From Pseudomonadota bacterium (GTDB taxonomy: Bacteria > Myxococcota > UBA9042 > PHBI01): a DNA stretch of 7,584 nt. How positions within the stretch are numbered: position 1 is the first letter of the stretch; each line of letters opens with the position of its first letter. Position numbers and translations under genes: made by a program. Below the pieces are notes generated by a model. That model was not told where the DNA came from. It saw nothing but the letters and a program-made list of their open reading frames with translations, and ran no database searches. The stretch spans positions 1 through 7,584 of the forward strand of contig SYAK01000438.1 in the NCBI GenBank assembly GCA_005788935.1, written 5' to 3'. Positions 6,484 through 7,584 of the stretch are shown here, piece after piece.

Positions 6484-6576
6484 GACGCGCGGGGCCGGCC
6501 TTCCCATCGGCGCCGGGTTGCGGCATCCTCTGCGTTGAGCCGAAGCGGCGCGGACCCGCGGGCTCTCCCTGATTCC

Positions 6577-6581
6577 GGAAG
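6577..6581 (+). promoter_or_regulatory. ribosome binding site of the AAA ATPase gene
   Basis: GGAAG, six bases before the ATG at 6588. The 104-base gap after the methyltransferase stop shows neither a clear terminator nor a clear promoter, which allows co-transcription of the two genes. Confidence 0.6.
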
Positions 6582-6587
6582 CGCCAC

Positions 6588-7584
6588 ATGAACGCGGAGC
6601 CCCTCGACGCCACCTCGACGACCCCGGACGCGCCACCTCAGGCGTCGCGCTCGCGCTGGCCTCCATTTCCGTGGAATCCATCCGACCTCGACGACCCGCT
6701 CATCGGGCGCGACGCTGCCTGCGACGAGCTCGGGCGGGCCATCGACGACGTGGTCGGGCACTGGTCCGTGCGGCTGCAGTTGCTGACGAGCCCGTACGGC
6801 CTTGGCAAATCGCGCGTCGTGCGGACCGCCCTCGCCACGGCGGCCGAGCGTCACCCCGGCCTCCGCGCCGTCTTCGTCGGGGGGCCAGCCCTCGCGGGCG
6901 GGGGCGCCTTCCGCATGTGGGACGCGGTCTTCCGCGGGCTCTTCGACGTTCCGCGCGATCTCGCACCCGACGCCGCGACCGCGCGCCTCGTCGCCGAGAC
7001 CAGCCGGTATCTTCTGCCAGATGACGCTGATTTTCTCGTGCGCGCCCTGACCGGCGGACGCGGCCAGCGCCCCCAGGACGGGGCGGATGTCGCCCGCTGC
7101 AGCACGCTCCTTGGGCGTCTCCTCGAGGGGCTCGCCTTCGAGCAGCCGCTCGTCATCGCCATCGACGACGCCCACCGCGGCAGCCCGCGCGACTTCGCGC
7201 TCGCATCCTCCATTCCCGTCACGGTCAAGGGGCGCCCGCTGCTGTTGCTGCTGTCGGGGTCGCTGAAGCTCGCAGAGGACATCCCGGGCTGGGAGCAGCT
7301 GCCGACCCTGCGCCTCGACCCCCTCGGGTCGGCAGACGCCGAGCGCATGTTGCGCCTCTACCTGACGGGCCTCCGCGAGCTGCCGTCGCGCGTCCTCCTC
7401 GACCGCCTCATCACGGCGGGCGGCGGCAACGCCTACGCCATCAAGGCGCTCGTCCGGTGGCTCCACGAGGCGCGCGGGATCGTGCAGGAGCCGGACGAGG
7501 CCGCCAGCGGCGCCTGGCATCTCGACGCGACGCGCGTCCTGCGGCTGCAGCTGCCTGACAACCTCGACGGGCTCATCCATGCCC
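6588..7584 (+). CDS. AAA_16/STAND-like ATPase, N-terminal part (3' end outside window)
   Basis: The frame is open for 332 codons from the ATG to the window edge. A Pro/Ser/Thr-rich start (1-35) leads to LIGRD (38-42), the usual entry of AAA_16 domains. Walker A is SPYGLGKS (68-75), with Ser where Gly or Ala is normal. Walker B is LVIAIDDAH (188-196), with Asp193 and Asp194. LRLDPLGSADAERML (241-255), AGGGNAYAIKALVRWL (277-292) and LPDNLDGLI (322-330) match the conserved stretches after the nucleotide site in AAA_16 ATPases, where the last is normally followed by ARLDRL. Members often sit in large signalling proteins with kinase, cyclase, LuxR or TPR parts. No kinase precedes it here, so any effector or TPR region must be downstream of the window. 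A regulatory ATP-driven switch is the likely role; the target is unknown. Confidence 0.88.
   Translation, partial: MNAEPLDATSTTPDAPPQASRSRWPPFPWNPSDLDDPLIGRDAACDELGRAIDDVVGHWSVRLQLLTSPYGLGKSRVVRTALATAAERHPGLRAVFVGGPALAGGGAFRMWDAVFRGLFDVPRDLAPDAATARLVAETSRYLLPDDADFLVRALTGGRGQRPQDGADVARCSTLLGRLLEGLAFEQPLVIAIDDAHRGSPRDFALASSIPVTVKGRPLLLLLSGSLKLAEDIPGWEQLPTLRLDPLGSADAERMLRLYLTGLRELPSRVLLDRLITAGGGNAYAIKALVRWLHEARGIVQEPDEAASGAWHLDATRVLRLQLPDNLDGLIHA

Noticed and set aside
6484..6587. Terminator or separate promoter between the methyltransferase and ATPase genes
   Set aside because: Only short GC-rich stems such as GCCG/CGGC are present, without a T run, and no credible -35/-10 pair was found.
5071..6681. 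536-codon open frame on the minus strand
   Set aside because: Runs across the methyltransferase gene and the divergent spacer in antisense, with no recognisable domain. The plus strand has every methyltransferase motif.
6477..7580. 367-codon open frame on the minus strand
   Set aside because: Antisense of the AAA ATPase, which carries Walker A, Walker B and downstream conserved stretches on the plus strand.

Overview
This window is a very GC-rich chromosomal segment with strongly G/C-ending codons. The sequence contains no taxonomic marker. A secreted lipoprotein with a Thr/Asp 'TDTA' linker, a stand-alone AAA_16-type ATPase and a lectin-like tail on a membrane protein fit a Myxococcota (former Deltaproteobacteria) genome best. 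That placement is inference from style of gene content. Five protein-coding genes are supported; the two at the window edges are incomplete. I see no rRNA, tRNA, CRISPR array, transposase or integrase.

Left half (1-3763, minus strand): two adjacent genes for polytopic membrane proteins, the second starting inside the stop codon of the first (4-base GTGA overlap, 2105-2108). The two proteins resemble each other block by block: an Asp-containing first external loop, a matching pair of helices, a conserved in-membrane His, and a soluble domain after the last helix. I read them as a diverged tandem duplication in the general style of GT-C-fold or YfhO-like envelope glycosyltransferases. The downstream copy also carries a Cys-rich, lectin-like repeat tail that runs out of the window at base 1.

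Middle (3789-5166, minus strand): a secreted lipoprotein with a Thr/Asp linker, a Cys-rich middle domain and a C-terminal thioredoxin-fold domain with a WCSAC centre. It has a good ribosome binding site, a plausible -35/-10 pair and a near-perfect rho-independent terminator. The terminator lies only 25 bases before the start codon of the next membrane-protein gene, so how that gene is transcribed is unclear.

Divergent spacer (5099-5487): the lipoprotein promoter with short repeats around it, a 14-bp GC palindrome, and a plus-strand hairpin followed by six Ts that terminates no visible gene. The hairpin lies in what should be the leader region of the methyltransferase gene.

Right part (5488-7584, plus strand): a Dam/DpnM-type (D12 class) adenine DNA methyltransferase with all core motifs and an unusual N-terminal extension, with no restriction enzyme beside it. 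It is followed after 104 bases by the N-terminal 332 residues of an AAA_16/STAND-like ATPase that leaves the window. The two may be co-transcribed, but a functional link is not shown.
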